Shown here piece by piece: positions 5,674 through 13,459 of a stretch of 13,459 bases of DNA. A program made the translations under genes and the position numbers. The notes under the pieces were generated by a model. It made no database searches, had not been told where the DNA came from, and worked only from the letters and a program-made list of their open reading frames with translations. The stretch's first letter is position 1; every line of letters starts with the position of its first letter. Origin of the DNA: Bacteroidota bacterium (GTDB lineage Bacteria > Bacteroidota > Bacteroidia > Bacteroidales > Prolixibacteraceae); assembly GCA_030695265.1 (NCBI GenBank), contig JAUYTA010000299.1:1-13459 (forward strand). Reading direction: 5' to 3'.

Positions 5674-7428
5674 TTATTTTACAATTTCTTTGAAACGTGC
5701 TTCGTTGAAATATTTTGCAAACTCCATATCGGTTGCAATGGTCTTTTTCAATTCAGGGTTCATTTTAACAGCGGTTTCAAGGCTTTCGTACATCAGGTTT
5801 TCTTTTGCTGTACGGGCGCCAACAACTGCTTTAAAATATTCTTTCATGAAACAGCCTTCCCAGGTACAGTTTTCCAATGATTTTAATGCGCCATTGTTAT
5901 CGCCGGCAAGAATTTTAGCCAGGCCTGTGTTTGGTGAATCAGAATCGTTGAAATATTTAACCGCTTTTGCATATTCGCCTTTGATGATGCTTAAAATTCC
6001 AAGGTTGTTGTTAACTGCATCACCTGCTCCTGAAGCAGCTCCGAAATAAGTTTCAGCTTTAACCAAATCGCCATCTTTCAAAGCAATTACACCTAAATTG
6101 TTTTTAATGATTGGCTCATTGTTTTTCAGTTTTTCAGCTTGTTCGAACAAACCTTTTGCATCGGCATATTTTTGTTGTTTAACCAATACCATTCCGGCGT
6201 TGTTGAAACCTCTCCAATCTTGTGGATAAACTTTCATGAACGAGTTGTAGATGGCCAGTTTTTTATTGTTGTCTTTGGTTAAAGTAGCAGCATAAAGCAA
6301 CTCGGCAGGGTTCAGTTTCGAAGGATCAGAATCGGCCAAAGCAGCAATCTCTTCGTCAGATTTTCCAATCAGGTCGATGCTGGTGGTGAATTTTGAACGA
6401 CGTAGTTGTGGTAAAATTTCATCGGCAACGTTGGTGAAGGCTGCTGAAAGATTTTTGATTTCGCGTTCGCGAACTTCAGGATCGGTGTACATCGAAAGTA
6501 CGCGAAGAATTAATTCTTTGTCCTGAATGTTAGATTTAGCCATCAATTCCTGAAATCCTTCCCAATCTTCAGGAGTGAATTTGGTTTTAAATTCAGCTTC
6601 CACTTCAGATTTTTTCAATTCTGCTGTTAAGAATTTTGAAGAAGCTGCCTGACGGCTTTGTGCTAATCTTGTATTCAAATCCAAAGCACCATCAGGTGAG
6701 GCATAAGAAGAAACTTCCATGCTTCTTAATTTCTTATTCGGATCAAGCGCAATTGCTTTGTTGTATTCGTTTAGTTTAGCAATTTCGTCTTTGGTCAATT
6801 CTTCTTTACGAATATCTGCTTTGTTGATCAGATATTTAATGTCGGCAGTATATTCATCAGGAACAACACGCTGGAACTCATCGATGTTTGGATCGTATTT
6901 TCCAGTAGTGTTTTTTTCACGAACAACTCCAAGAATAGGTGTCGGGAAATTTACAACCAGCGTTGGAGTAGCAATTACGCCTTTGGCAAGTTGGATAGGA
7001 ACAAAATCAAGGCTCTTTTTACCCTGTGAGGCGGTAATTCTCAGCTCCAGATTTGACACGCGCATTGCTTCTTCGTAAGGAACAGCATCTTTGTACGCAA
7101 AGCTTCCGCCGTTTGACAAAGAAATCACTTTGTTGTTGGCATTTACTTTTTCGCCCTGAAGGGTGACCGATTCAAATACTTGTTCTCCGCCCTGGTATTT
7201 CAATACAGGTGTTGCAACCAATGTTGCTTTCTTGTTAAAATACTTTGCAGGGAATTTTCCGTCTATAGCAATATCAACGTTTCCTGCATGTGTTTCAAGA
7301 ATTTCAGGAGTGGTTTTGAAATCAATCAGGTTTGCATTCTTTTTCATTTTCTGCAAACTTGCACAGCTGCTCAGCAAAACAGCCGCTAAAGCTAAAAGAG
7401 CCAGTGGTTTTAAATTAAAACGTCTCAT
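5674..7428 (-). CDS. OmpA-like and TPR-containing outer-membrane lipoprotein
   Basis: This 584-residue protein begins with a lipoprotein signal: positively charged MRRF, a hydrophobic stretch, then the lipobox LSSC with acylated Cys22. The mature N-terminal half (about 35-190) looks like a beta-rich domain of Bacteroidota surface lipoproteins. Around 190-350 is a region resembling OmpA C-terminal (peptidoglycan-binding-like) domains, with SYASPDG at 241-247 followed by N-x-x-L-x-x-x-R. From about 375 to 515 are degenerate TPR helices (YPQDWRGFNNAGMVLVKQQKYADA and similar), a protein-binding scaffold. An outer-membrane or periplasmic structural role is likely. No enzymatic motif is visible. 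It is a single gene with its own terminator. The start is secure because of the signal peptide. I do not recognise a named member. Confidence 0.8.
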   Translation of the reverse strand: MRRFNLKPLALLALAAVLLSSCASLQKMKKNANLIDFKTTPEILETHAGNVDIAIDGKFPAKYFNKKATLVATPVLKYQGGEQVFESVTLQGEKVNANNKVISLSNGGSFAYKDAVPYEEAMRVSNLELRITASQGKKSLDFVPIQLAKGVIATPTLVVNFPTPILGVVREKNTTGKYDPNIDEFQRVVPDEYTADIKYLINKADIRKEELTKDEIAKLNEYNKAIALDPNKKLRSMEVSSYASPDGALDLNTRLAQSRQAASSKFLTAELKKSEVEAEFKTKFTPEDWEGFQELMAKSNIQDKELILRVLSMYTDPEVREREIKNLSAAFTNVADEILPQLRRSKFTTSIDLIGKSDEEIAALADSDPSKLNPAELLYAATLTKDNNKKLAIYNSFMKVYPQDWRGFNNAGMVLVKQQKYADAKGLFEQAEKLKNNEPIIKNNLGVIALKDGDLVKAETYFGAASGAGDAVNNNLGILSIIKGEYAKAVKYFNDSDSPNTGLAKILAGDNNGALKSLENCTWEGCFMKEYFKAVVGARTAKENLMYESLETAVKMNPELKKTIATDMEFAKYFNEARFKEIVK

Positions 7429-7537
7429 AGTGTGTAATTATTAAATTTGTAATTTCAGTAATTTCGGTTAATGTTCACAATATTAGCAAAAATTTTCCTT
7501 CTCTCATAATAAAAAAGGGCTTTTAGGAACCGATTTT

Positions 7538-8173
7538 TCACAATAGAATCCTGTTTAAACCTTTTTCATATTGCTTTTTAAATATTGCATTGTCGATTTT
7601 TTCAAAATCTTCGGGCAGGTTTACAAAATCTATACCATTTGTGTCGATAATCAGTATTGGTATGTCATTCTGTTGCCTGAAATAACTAAAGTACCCCTGT
7701 GTAATCTTTTCAAGGTACTCTTTGGAGATATTCGCTTCGTAGCTACGGCCTCGTAAAGCAATATTTTTCAGCAACAACCCTGCATCTTTGTGCAGGTAAA
7801 CATACAAATCGGGTTTGGGCATTTTATCGTAGATGATGGTGAAAAATTGCCGGTAAAGATTGTATTCGTCAGGTTGCAAAGTGTTTTGAGCAAAAATCAG
7901 CGATTTCATGAAATAATAATCAGAAATGGTAAAATTGCTGAACAGGTCAAAATGGCTCAGCTCCCGGTTTAGCTGATTGTACCGCTCAGCCAGGAATGCC
8001 ATTTCGAGCGGAAAAGAATATTGCTCCTGATTTTCGTAGAATTTAGGCAGGAACGGATTGTCGGCAAATTGCTCCAAAACGAGTTTCGCCTGGTATTTTT
8101 TTCCGATCATCTGCGCCAAAGTAGTCTTTCCGGCGCCAATATTCCCTTCAATCACCAAATAGTTTATACTCAT
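7538..8173 (-). CDS. Deoxynucleoside kinase
   Basis: This 211-residue cytosolic kinase phosphorylates deoxynucleosides (dA/dG/dC type) for salvage into dNTPs. The P-loop GNIGAGKTT is at 10-18. The probable catalytic Glu35 lies in LVLEQFADNPFL, SDYYF is at 84-88 (in the region of the usual D/E-R-S motif), and the LID arginines are in RGRSYE at 141-146. Its length and order match bacterial dAK/dGK enzymes of the thymidylate-kinase-like fold. I chose ATG 8173; a TTG two codons further upstream has no support. The start lies only 11 nt downstream of the T-run of the preceding gene's terminator, so how the gene is transcribed is unclear. Substrate preference cannot be read from the sequence. Confidence 0.9.
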   Translation of the reverse strand: MSINYLVIEGNIGAGKTTLAQMIGKKYQAKLVLEQFADNPFLPKFYENQEQYSFPLEMAFLAERYNQLNRELSHFDLFSNFTISDYYFMKSLIFAQNTLQPDEYNLYRQFFTIIYDKMPKPDLYVYLHKDAGLLLKNIALRGRSYEANISKEYLEKITQGYFSYFRQQNDIPILIIDTNGIDFVNLPEDFEKIDNAIFKKQYEKGLNRILL

Positions 8174-8184
8174 AATCAAGGCAT

Positions 8185-8217
8185 AAAAAAAACCCGGAGG
8201 TTAATTGCCGGGGTTTT
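8185..8217 (-). terminator. Rho-independent terminator after the prolyl oligopeptidase gene
   Basis: On the minus strand AAAACCCCGG (8217-8208), a 10-nt loop and CCGGGTTTT (8197-8189), with one bulged C, are followed by further T to 8185 (T-run of eight). It would end the oligopeptidase transcript, and it also lies directly before the deoxynucleoside kinase start. Confidence 0.8.
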
Positions 8218-8245
8218 AAAAATACAAAATATTTCGAGAGTTGAT

Positions 8246-8299
8246 AGTGAGCAGGTGACTTGAAGTCACCTGCTCACTGCTTGGTGTCACCCGCTCACT
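8246..8299. repeat. 33-bp near-perfect palindrome with an extra half-copy
   Basis: The arms 8246-8261 and 8263-8278 are exact reverse complements (16 bp each, one central base). In RNA this is a 15-bp stem with a 3-nt loop. A third, direct copy of the right arm follows at 8286-8299 (GTCACCCGCTCACT, one mismatch to 8265-8278). The right side again runs in 7-nt steps: GTCACCT, GCTCACT, GCTTGGT, GTCACCC, GCTCACT. It lies 4 nt past the oligopeptidase stop. Confidence 0.85.
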
Positions 8300-8302
8300 A
8301 AA

Positions 8303-10411
8303 CTAAATCTTCATGCCTAAATGATAAAACACAAACGACCAGATGTCAGTGTGTTCTTCAATCACTTTTGCGGTTGATTTTCCTGCGCCGTGACCAGCTT
8401 TGGTGTCGATTCGTACCAGAAGTGGCAGTTTATTTTCCGCATTGAATTCCTGCATCCGTGCCATGTATTTAAAGGTGTGAGCCGGAACAACCCGGTCGTC
8501 GTGATCGGCAGTGGTAGCCAATACAGCCGGGTAAGCAGTTCCTTTTTTGATGGTATGGTAAGGTGAGTATCCGTAGAGATAATTGAACATTTCTGAATTG
8601 TCTTCACTGGTGCCATAATCACTGGCCCAAGCCCAGCCAATGGTGAATTTGTGAAACCGCAACATGTCCATCACACCCACTGCCGGAAGCGCAACTTTAA
8701 ACAAATCGGGTCTTTGGTTGGTAACAGCGCCGACCAGCAATCCGCCGTTTGATCCACCCTGAATGGCCAACTTTTCGCTTGAAGTGTATTTCTGACTTAT
8801 CAGATATTCAGCAGCCGCGATGAAATCGTCGAACACATTCTGCTTTTGCAATTTGGTGCCTGCTTTGTGCCACTCTTCGCCGTATTCGCCGCCGCCGCGA
8901 AGGTTAACTTCAACGAAAACCCCTCCTTTTTCCAGAAACGCAATTCTGGATGCAGAAAAGGCTGGTTTCCGGCTGATGTTAAAGCCACCATAGCCATAAA
9001 GAAGTGTAGGATTGTTGCCGTTCAATTCAATTCCTTTTTTGCTGACGATAAACATCGGAACCATAGTGCCGTCTTTGCTGGCATAGAATTCCTGCTTCAC
9101 TTCAAAATCATCCGGATTAAATTTGACTTCAGCCCTGAAATGCAGCGATGATTCTTTGGTGGTGAAATCGTATTTGTATATCTCGCCCGGTGTGTTGTAT
9201 GAAGTATAGCTGAAGTAGGCAATACTTTCATCCTTTTTCCCGGAGAAATCGCTCACCGTACCAATTCCCGGAAGTTGAACTTCGTGGTCTAAAACTCCGT
9301 CGTACGAATAAACTTCTGTTTTGCTGTGTGCATCGGTCATGTAATTAACTACTAATTTGCCTGCAATCAGGCGAACCGATTCGAGTACGTCTTTTTTCTC
9401 AGGAATAACATCTACCCAATTGCTTTCTTCGGGTTTGTTGGTGTTGATCCGGATTAAACGGTATTTGGGCGCTTTGTAATTGGTGAGCACGAAAAGATCA
9501 TCTCCAATGTTTTCAACCGCATTAAATTCGTATTCGTAGCTGTCCATCAGGCTTACAAAACCAGCGTTTTTTTTGCTGAGGTCCTTAATTTCAAGTGCAT
9601 TTCCGCTTGTTCCCTTACTTTTCGAAACCAAAAGGAATCTTTTGTCATCGGTTATTCCGGCGCCAAACATCTGTTTCGGATTGTTTGGATCGCTTACAAT
9701 CAACTGATCGGCTGATTGATCGGTACCGAGTTTATGAAAGTAAACCTTCTGAAATTCGTTCGCTTTCGAAAGTTCGCTTCCGGCTTCCGGCTTGTCGTAA
9801 GCACTGTAGAAAAATCCATCATTGTACCAGCTAATTCCGGAGAATTTCACCCAGTTGATGCGGTCAGGAAGCAATTCTCCTGTTTCGATGTTCTTCACGA
9901 ATATTTCGTTCCAGTCGGAACCCGATTTGGCCAATTGATACATCAGGTATTTACCATCGTCGGATACCGTGACACTGGTCAGGGCGGCGGTTCCGTCATC
10001 CGATAAAGTGTTTGGATCGAGTAAAACGGTCGGCTCTACTGCCATGTCATTGGTGGTATATAAAACATTCTGGTTTTGAAGTCCACTGTTTTTATATATG
10101 AAATACTTGCCGCCTTCCTTAACCGGAGTTCCGTATTTTGGGTAATCCCACAATTCTGTCAGGCGGCTGTTAATCTGGTCGTGGAAGGGTAGTTTTTCCA
10201 GGTAACCAAAAGTGAGCTGGTTCTGCGCCTTAACCCATTCGGCAGTTTCTGCTGAATTGTCGTCTTCGATCCAGCGGTATGGATCTTCCACTTCGGTTCC
10301 GAAATAAGAGTCATTTACATCCCACTTTGCAGTTGGTGGGTAATGTATCGATTTTTCTGAGCATGACATAATAAATGCGAATGCTAATAAATAAAGAATT
10401 GGGTTTTTCAT
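8303..10411 (-). CDS. Prolyl oligopeptidase (family S9A), lipoprotein
   Basis: This 702-residue serine peptidase cleaves short peptides after proline. From ATG 10411 the chain begins with a lipoprotein-like signal, a hydrophobic stretch ending IMSC, with acylated Cys17; the enzyme is thus probably tethered in the cell envelope. A beta-propeller domain (about 70-420), which admits only short peptides, precedes the alpha/beta-hydrolase domain with LLYGYGGFNIS. The catalytic triad is complete: Ser554 in GGSNGG, Asp638 in DHDDRVVP and His674 in AGHGAGK. The length is normal for S9A. An in-frame ATG at 10510 would add 33 residues and hide the signal, so the shorter form is preferred. The gene is monocistronic with a terminator. 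It may serve peptide use or outer-envelope protein turnover. Confidence 0.93.
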   Translation of the reverse strand: MKNPILYLLAFAFIMSCSEKSIHYPPTAKWDVNDSYFGTEVEDPYRWIEDDNSAETAEWVKAQNQLTFGYLEKLPFHDQINSRLTELWDYPKYGTPVKEGGKYFIYKNSGLQNQNVLYTTNDMAVEPTVLLDPNTLSDDGTAALTSVTVSDDGKYLMYQLAKSGSDWNEIFVKNIETGELLPDRINWVKFSGISWYNDGFFYSAYDKPEAGSELSKANEFQKVYFHKLGTDQSADQLIVSDPNNPKQMFGAGITDDKRFLLVSKSKGTSGNALEIKDLSKKNAGFVSLMDSYEYEFNAVENIGDDLFVLTNYKAPKYRLIRINTNKPEESNWVDVIPEKKDVLESVRLIAGKLVVNYMTDAHSKTEVYSYDGVLDHEVQLPGIGTVSDFSGKKDESIAYFSYTSYNTPGEIYKYDFTTKESSLHFRAEVKFNPDDFEVKQEFYASKDGTMVPMFIVSKKGIELNGNNPTLLYGYGGFNISRKPAFSASRIAFLEKGGVFVEVNLRGGGEYGEEWHKAGTKLQKQNVFDDFIAAAEYLISQKYTSSEKLAIQGGSNGGLLVGAVTNQRPDLFKVALPAVGVMDMLRFHKFTIGWAWASDYGTSEDNSEMFNYLYGYSPYHTIKKGTAYPAVLATTADHDDRVVPAHTFKYMARMQEFNAENKLPLLVRIDTKAGHGAGKSTAKVIEEHTDIWSFVFYHLGMKI

Positions 10412-10532
10412 TTTTGAAATATTAGGTTTAGCTTTAATTCCAATAGCTGTGCGGTGTAATGCACATTCAAAAACAACGAATTGAGGCAATTCACGACACA
10501 CACGTCTCATTCAATCTAAATACAAAGTCGGA

Positions 10533-11381
10533 TTAATTATTCTCGTATATTGAACAATGATTCGATTCTGCCCATTGAGATGTATTTTTATATAGCGTAG
10601 TATTCATGAAATGTGGCCTGCTGTATTTTACACGAAATAAACTTGAAAGCTGGTTGTCGCTCATATTACTAAAATTGATTTTCATTATATAAGCGGCGAA
10701 TGCCTTTAAAAAATCATGTCCATTGCATAAATGAAATGGGTCCGGACTTCTACGTTTCAAGTCATGGATTTTATTGAGCAGAACATCTGACTGGCTGATT
10801 AATGGTTCAACAGATTTTGATAAGACACGTGAAAAGTATTGATTAAAATCAACTGACTGTTTTTCAAATGAAATTAAATCTGCAAACCCAACGCCTTTAA
10901 AAGTTAGATTTAAAGATTCCAGTTCATTTAACCATTTTAATAAGGATATTTCTTCTAGTATATTTAATAATCCTGACCTAAGGTTATTATGTCCATCCAT
11001 TTGAATATCAGTAAACTCATAAACAATTGCACTAAACACATCATCTTGGGCAACCATTGTCATTTCAATATCGTGAAAATCAGTTAAAAATATATTTGGT
11101 TCACAGTATAATTTATCATTCAACTGAATGAAATCAGAATCCCTAATTCCAAATATAAGAGGATATCGTTCAATTAAAAACTTGACACATTCTTCAACTT
11201 TTGGATTACCACCAGGTATACTTTCAACTTTACAGTGCCCAATGTCAAAAAGTTTTCTAAAAAGCTTGATATCGCTTTCTCCTTCTACAAATATGAAAAC
11301 CAACCCTTTACTATTAGGGTGAGAAATATCAAGTATGAGTTCGTCTATTTTGTCTTGATAGGTAATGTCTTCCTTCTTCAT
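10533..11381 (-). CDS. ariB: AriB-like TOPRIM nuclease (DUF4435), PARIS effector candidate
   Basis: This 282-residue protein has a TOPRIM-type fold as in DUF4435. The motif VFIFVEGESD gives catalytic-type Glu33 followed by Asp37. IRDSDF gives the Asp81-x-Asp83 pair, and TDFHDIEM provides a further acidic cluster near 100. In PARIS, AriB is the effector that AriA holds inactive; when released it cleaves host lysine tRNA. Start ATG 11381 overlaps the upstream ATPase stop in ATGA, so the two are co-translated. The length fits AriB (about 300). The C-terminal half is not recognisable beyond DUF4435. The DNA is visibly AT-richer than the neighbouring prolyl oligopeptidase and pnp genes. An alternative is a related ATPase/TOPRIM defence pair outside the known PARIS types. 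Confidence 0.75.
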   Translation of the reverse strand: MKKEDITYQDKIDELILDISHPNSKGLVFIFVEGESDIKLFRKLFDIGHCKVESIPGGNPKVEECVKFLIERYPLIFGIRDSDFIQLNDKLYCEPNIFLTDFHDIEMTMVAQDDVFSAIVYEFTDIQMDGHNNLRSGLLNILEEISLLKWLNELESLNLTFKGVGFADLISFEKQSVDFNQYFSRVLSKSVEPLISQSDVLLNKIHDLKRRSPDPFHLCNGHDFLKAFAAYIMKINFSNMSDNQLSSLFRVKYSRPHFMNTTLYKNTSQWAESNHCSIYENN

Positions 11382-12679
11382 TTATTGTCTTCTTTTTCAA
11401 GATTATAGACTAAATCCCACCTTCCATTTATGATTGAGGGAGAATGAGTCGCAACCAAAACCTGTATATTCTGAATTTGAATTATTTTTAATAAATCATT
11501 TAAAAATGCCTTTTGCCAAGTTACATGTAACGAAATTTCAGGTTCATCAATTAATACAAGTGTGTCTGGTTTTACATTGAAAATCAATTCATACAACAAG
11601 ACAACTTCATGTTGCTCTCCCGACGACAATTGATTAAGTTCTAATTCCTTACCTTTATTTGTAATAAAAACAAAACCATTATCACGTTTTATTTGAATGG
11701 TTTTAAATGTAAATCTTCTCTCATTCAAAATTGTTGTAAATAATTCTAATTTTTCAACCAAGCCATCAAACACGCTTAGCTTTTGTTCAAAATCTTTAAT
11801 ATACACTGATAAAGCTTTTGAATCGTCTTGACTATAAGCAAGAAATTTCTGTTTCCCTTGATACAAATCAAATTCTATTAACTTCTCCTGTTTTACCTTT
11901 AGCGTATTAAATTTTAATTTGTATTCATCTTCTGTCATTAAGGTAGTTTCATTTATTAAACGATCTGGGTAACTGCTGTCCAAGGTCTGTGTTTGAATAA
12001 ATGATTGTTGAGAATAGGTTGCTATAACTTGCTTTAATACTTTTGCATAGGTTTGAATTGTTTCTATCATGACTGTCTGTTCACTATCCTCACGATATTT
12101 TCGTTCCGTATTTTGTATTTTCGTAAACAATCGTTGTTCCTTAATCAAATGAACCTGAATCGAATCTAATATCTCATTTGCAAGTGGTGATTTTATGCGT
12201 AATATGTTTTTACTGACATCTTCAGGCAATTGGTCTATGTATTCATTCAATAAGTCATCAGTTTTTAGAATCTTGTCTGTACGAATATCTATCCAACTAT
12301 CAGGAGTAATTCGCCTAACGGGCAAATACCTTTCAATATTTCTCTCAATACTTGTTTCCAATTTATTTGAGTACTCAAATGACTCAATTTCAGCTTCATT
12401 CTGATAAAATACAAATCGGACAATTGGTTTTTCTTTCTCTTTTGTTTTTGTAATTGTGATTCGCACATTGTTATCCAGAAGAAATGTGATTGTTTCGAAC
12501 ACCAATTTATGAAAGAATAAAAATTTTCTATTGAATAGACTGAAGATTACGTTTAACAACATCGTTTTGCCAAACCCATTTGGTCCTGTGATAATCAAAA
12601 CATTTTCTTTTTCGCCAAATGAAATAGTATAATCAAATATTTCAAAAAGCTTATCAATTTTGATTGAATTTATTCTCAT
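11378..12679 (-). CDS. ariA: AriA-like AAA/ABC-type ATPase, PARIS sensor candidate
   Basis: This 433-residue ATPase is of the AAA_15/AAA_21 (SMC/Rad50-like) group. Walker A GPNGFGKT is at 32-39, the signature SSGEQ at 352-356, Walker B with Asp378-Glu379 in LIDEPEISLH, and a terminal His412 in VATHSPS. The centre (about 150-330) is helical and charged, suited to a short coiled coil. In PARIS, AriA forms an oligomer that binds AriB and releases it when a phage anti-restriction protein such as Ocr is sensed. Here it is promoter-proximal and overlaps ariB by 4 bp. A similar ATPase in Septu- or OLD-type systems would have a different partner, so the DUF4435 neighbour decides the call. It is AT-rich and sits as a cassette between pnp and the oligopeptidase gene. 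Confidence 0.75.
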   Translation of the reverse strand: MRINSIKIDKLFEIFDYTISFGEKENVLIITGPNGFGKTMLLNVIFSLFNRKFLFFHKLVFETITFLLDNNVRITITKTKEKEKPIVRFVFYQNEAEIESFEYSNKLETSIERNIERYLPVRRITPDSWIDIRTDKILKTDDLLNEYIDQLPEDVSKNILRIKSPLANEILDSIQVHLIKEQRLFTKIQNTERKYREDSEQTVMIETIQTYAKVLKQVIATYSQQSFIQTQTLDSSYPDRLINETTLMTEDEYKLKFNTLKVKQEKLIEFDLYQGKQKFLAYSQDDSKALSVYIKDFEQKLSVFDGLVEKLELFTTILNERRFTFKTIQIKRDNGFVFITNKGKELELNQLSSGEQHEVVLLYELIFNVKPDTLVLIDEPEISLHVTWQKAFLNDLLKIIQIQNIQVLVATHSPSIINGRWDLVYNLEKEDNK

Positions 12680-12698
12680 AAATCTTATTTTTTTTTTA

Positions 12699-12706
12699 CA
12701 AATCTA
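12699..12706 (-). promoter_or_regulatory. Probable -7 box of the ariA-ariB operon
   Basis: On the minus strand TAGATTTG fits TAnnTTTG and lies 19 nt before ATG 12679, giving a short, A-rich leader. No clear TTTG is found at the usual distance upstream, so the promoter may be weak or need an activator. Confidence 0.4.
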
Positions 12707-12831
12707 ATCAAATATGTTTAAATGTGCGATTGGGTTTTTCCTTTGTAATCAATGAGTTTTCCTTATTCAAAGAACTGGTATGTTACATGAAAATCCTTAA
12801 AACTATATTAACTCAACCTATCTTATAAAGG

Positions 12832-12856
12832 AAAATGCCCGACTAACGGGCATTTT
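12832..12856 (-). terminator. Terminator of pnp
   Basis: AAAATGCCCG (12832-12841) and CGGGCATTTT (12847-12856) form a perfect 10-bp stem with a 5-nt loop. On the minus strand the stem ends in TTTT and continues CCTTT. It lies about 30 nt past the pnp stop and separates pnp from the PARIS-like operon. Confidence 0.8.
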
Positions 12857-12886
12857 CGAAATATATCTTAACTGATATTGAACTTA

Positions 12887-13459
12887 TTACCGACGGTCGC
12901 GGTTGTCGCGGCGATCTCCGCCACGGTTGTCACGACGGTCGCCGCCACGATCGCCACCACCGCGGTTGTCGTCGCGACGAGGAGGTCTGTCATCGTTGCT
13001 GCGTTCTGGTCTGTCTGGCATTCCTTCCGGTTTTGGAAGCAATACACGACGCGATAATTTCATTTTACCATCGCGGTCCATGTCCAGCAATTTCACTTCA
13101 ATTTCCTGACCTTCGGTCAATTCTTCTTCAACTGTTTGTAAACGGTTCCAGCTAATTTCAGAAATATGAAGCAATCCTTCCTTGCCAGGCATGATTTCAA
13201 CAAAGGCGCCAAACGAAGTGATCGATTTTACTTTACCCTTGTATATTTCACCTTTTTCAGGAATGGCAATGATCAATTTTATGCGGCGAACAGCAGCGTC
13301 AAGCGATTCTTTGTTGACACTCGAAATCTGCACGTAACCGATATCGTCTCTTTCTTCAATCGAAATAACCGTTTTGGTTTCTTCCTGAAGCTTCTGAATG
13401 TTTTTCCCTCCGGGCCCAATTATTGGTCCGATCATTTCTTTTGGAACCTGAACGACTTC
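12887..13459 (-). CDS. pnp: Polynucleotide phosphorylase, C-terminal part
   Basis: The frame is open to the window edge and gives the last 190 residues of PNPase, the 3'-to-5' exoribonuclease that degrades RNA by phosphorolysis in the cytosol. The visible part starts at [15 protein letters not shown], the KH domain with its GPGG loop (about 1-65). An S1 RNA-binding domain follows (about 70-140; [26 protein letters not shown]). The last 45 or so residues are a disordered tail made of Arg, Gly, Asp and Asn, with RRDN and RGGD repeats ([16 protein letters not shown] at the end). The two RNase PH-like domains lie outside the window. The tail probably binds RNA or partner proteins, but that is inference. 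The identification is secure. Confidence 0.95.
   Translation of the reverse strand, partial: EVVQVPKEMIGPIIGPGGKNIQKLQEETKTVISIEERDDIGYVQISSVNKESLDAAVRRIKLIIAIPEKGEIYKGKVKSITSFGAFVEIMPGKEGLLHISEISWNRLQTVEEELTEGQEIEVKLLDMDRDGKMKLSRRVLLPKPEGMPDRPERSNDDRPPRRDDNRGGGDRGGDRRDNRGGDRRDNRDRR

Noticed and set aside
7500..7537. Possible terminator of the deoxynucleoside kinase gene on the minus strand
   Set aside because: AAAAGCCCTTTTTT has no room for a loop and the longer pairing AAAAA..GG with CC..TTTTT is interrupted; too weak to call.
10412..10510. Upstream in-frame ATG (10510) of the prolyl oligopeptidase
   Set aside because: It would bury a good lipoprotein signal peptide behind 33 extra residues; the start at 10411 fits the family and the signal.
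12893..13000. Repetitive CG-rich DNA near the end of pnp
   Set aside because: It encodes the Arg/Gly/Asp repeat tail of PNPase in frame, so coding explains it.

Overview
The window reads as chromosome of a Bacteroidota bacterium, plausibly order Marinilabiliales or a relative (tentative). The evidence is a pair of LytS-type kinase and LytTR-type regulator, lipoproteins with SSC/MSC lipoboxes, promoters of the TTTG/TAnnTTTG type used by the Bacteroidota primary sigma factor, a polynucleotide phosphorylase with a long Arg/Gly/Asp-rich tail, and almost no Shine-Dalgarno sites.

Left part, plus strand (1-4595): an export and signalling cluster. It holds the end of a MacA/HlyD-type periplasmic adaptor, a MacB/LolD-type ABC ATPase, a separate MacB-type FtsX permease, a LytS-type membrane histidine kinase and a LytTR response regulator. 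The three transport genes form a tripartite efflux pump; the two signalling genes probably control it. The gaps hold unusual structure: heptanucleotide repeat arrays on both sides of the permease gene, a 17-codon leader ORF with a full-length Shine-Dalgarno match that overlaps the permease start by ATGA, and a C/G-rich hairpin element between kinase and regulator.

Middle (4596-5513): an AT-rich MntA-HepT toxin-antitoxin operon on the minus strand. It lies between the complete LytTR gene and a second, truncated copy of that gene's 3' end. Over 141 nt the copies differ at 8 positions, 6 of them synonymous. The layout resembles an insertion that replaced a gene's 3' end and left the displaced end at the far side.

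Right part, minus strand (5616-13459): a large OmpA-like/TPR lipoprotein, a deoxynucleoside kinase, a lipoprotein prolyl oligopeptidase of family S9A, a two-gene AAA ATPase plus DUF4435/TOPRIM operon that matches the PARIS anti-phage system (AriA-AriB), and the 3' end of pnp. Terminators follow the TPR, prolyl oligopeptidase and pnp genes. The PARIS-like pair is visibly AT-richer than its neighbours and sits between two housekeeping-type genes, so it looks like an acquired defence cassette.

The main points of interest are the TA module flanked by a regulator-gene fragment, the PARIS-like operon, and the 7-nt-periodic intergenic repeats, one of which supplies the -33 region of the kinase promoter.
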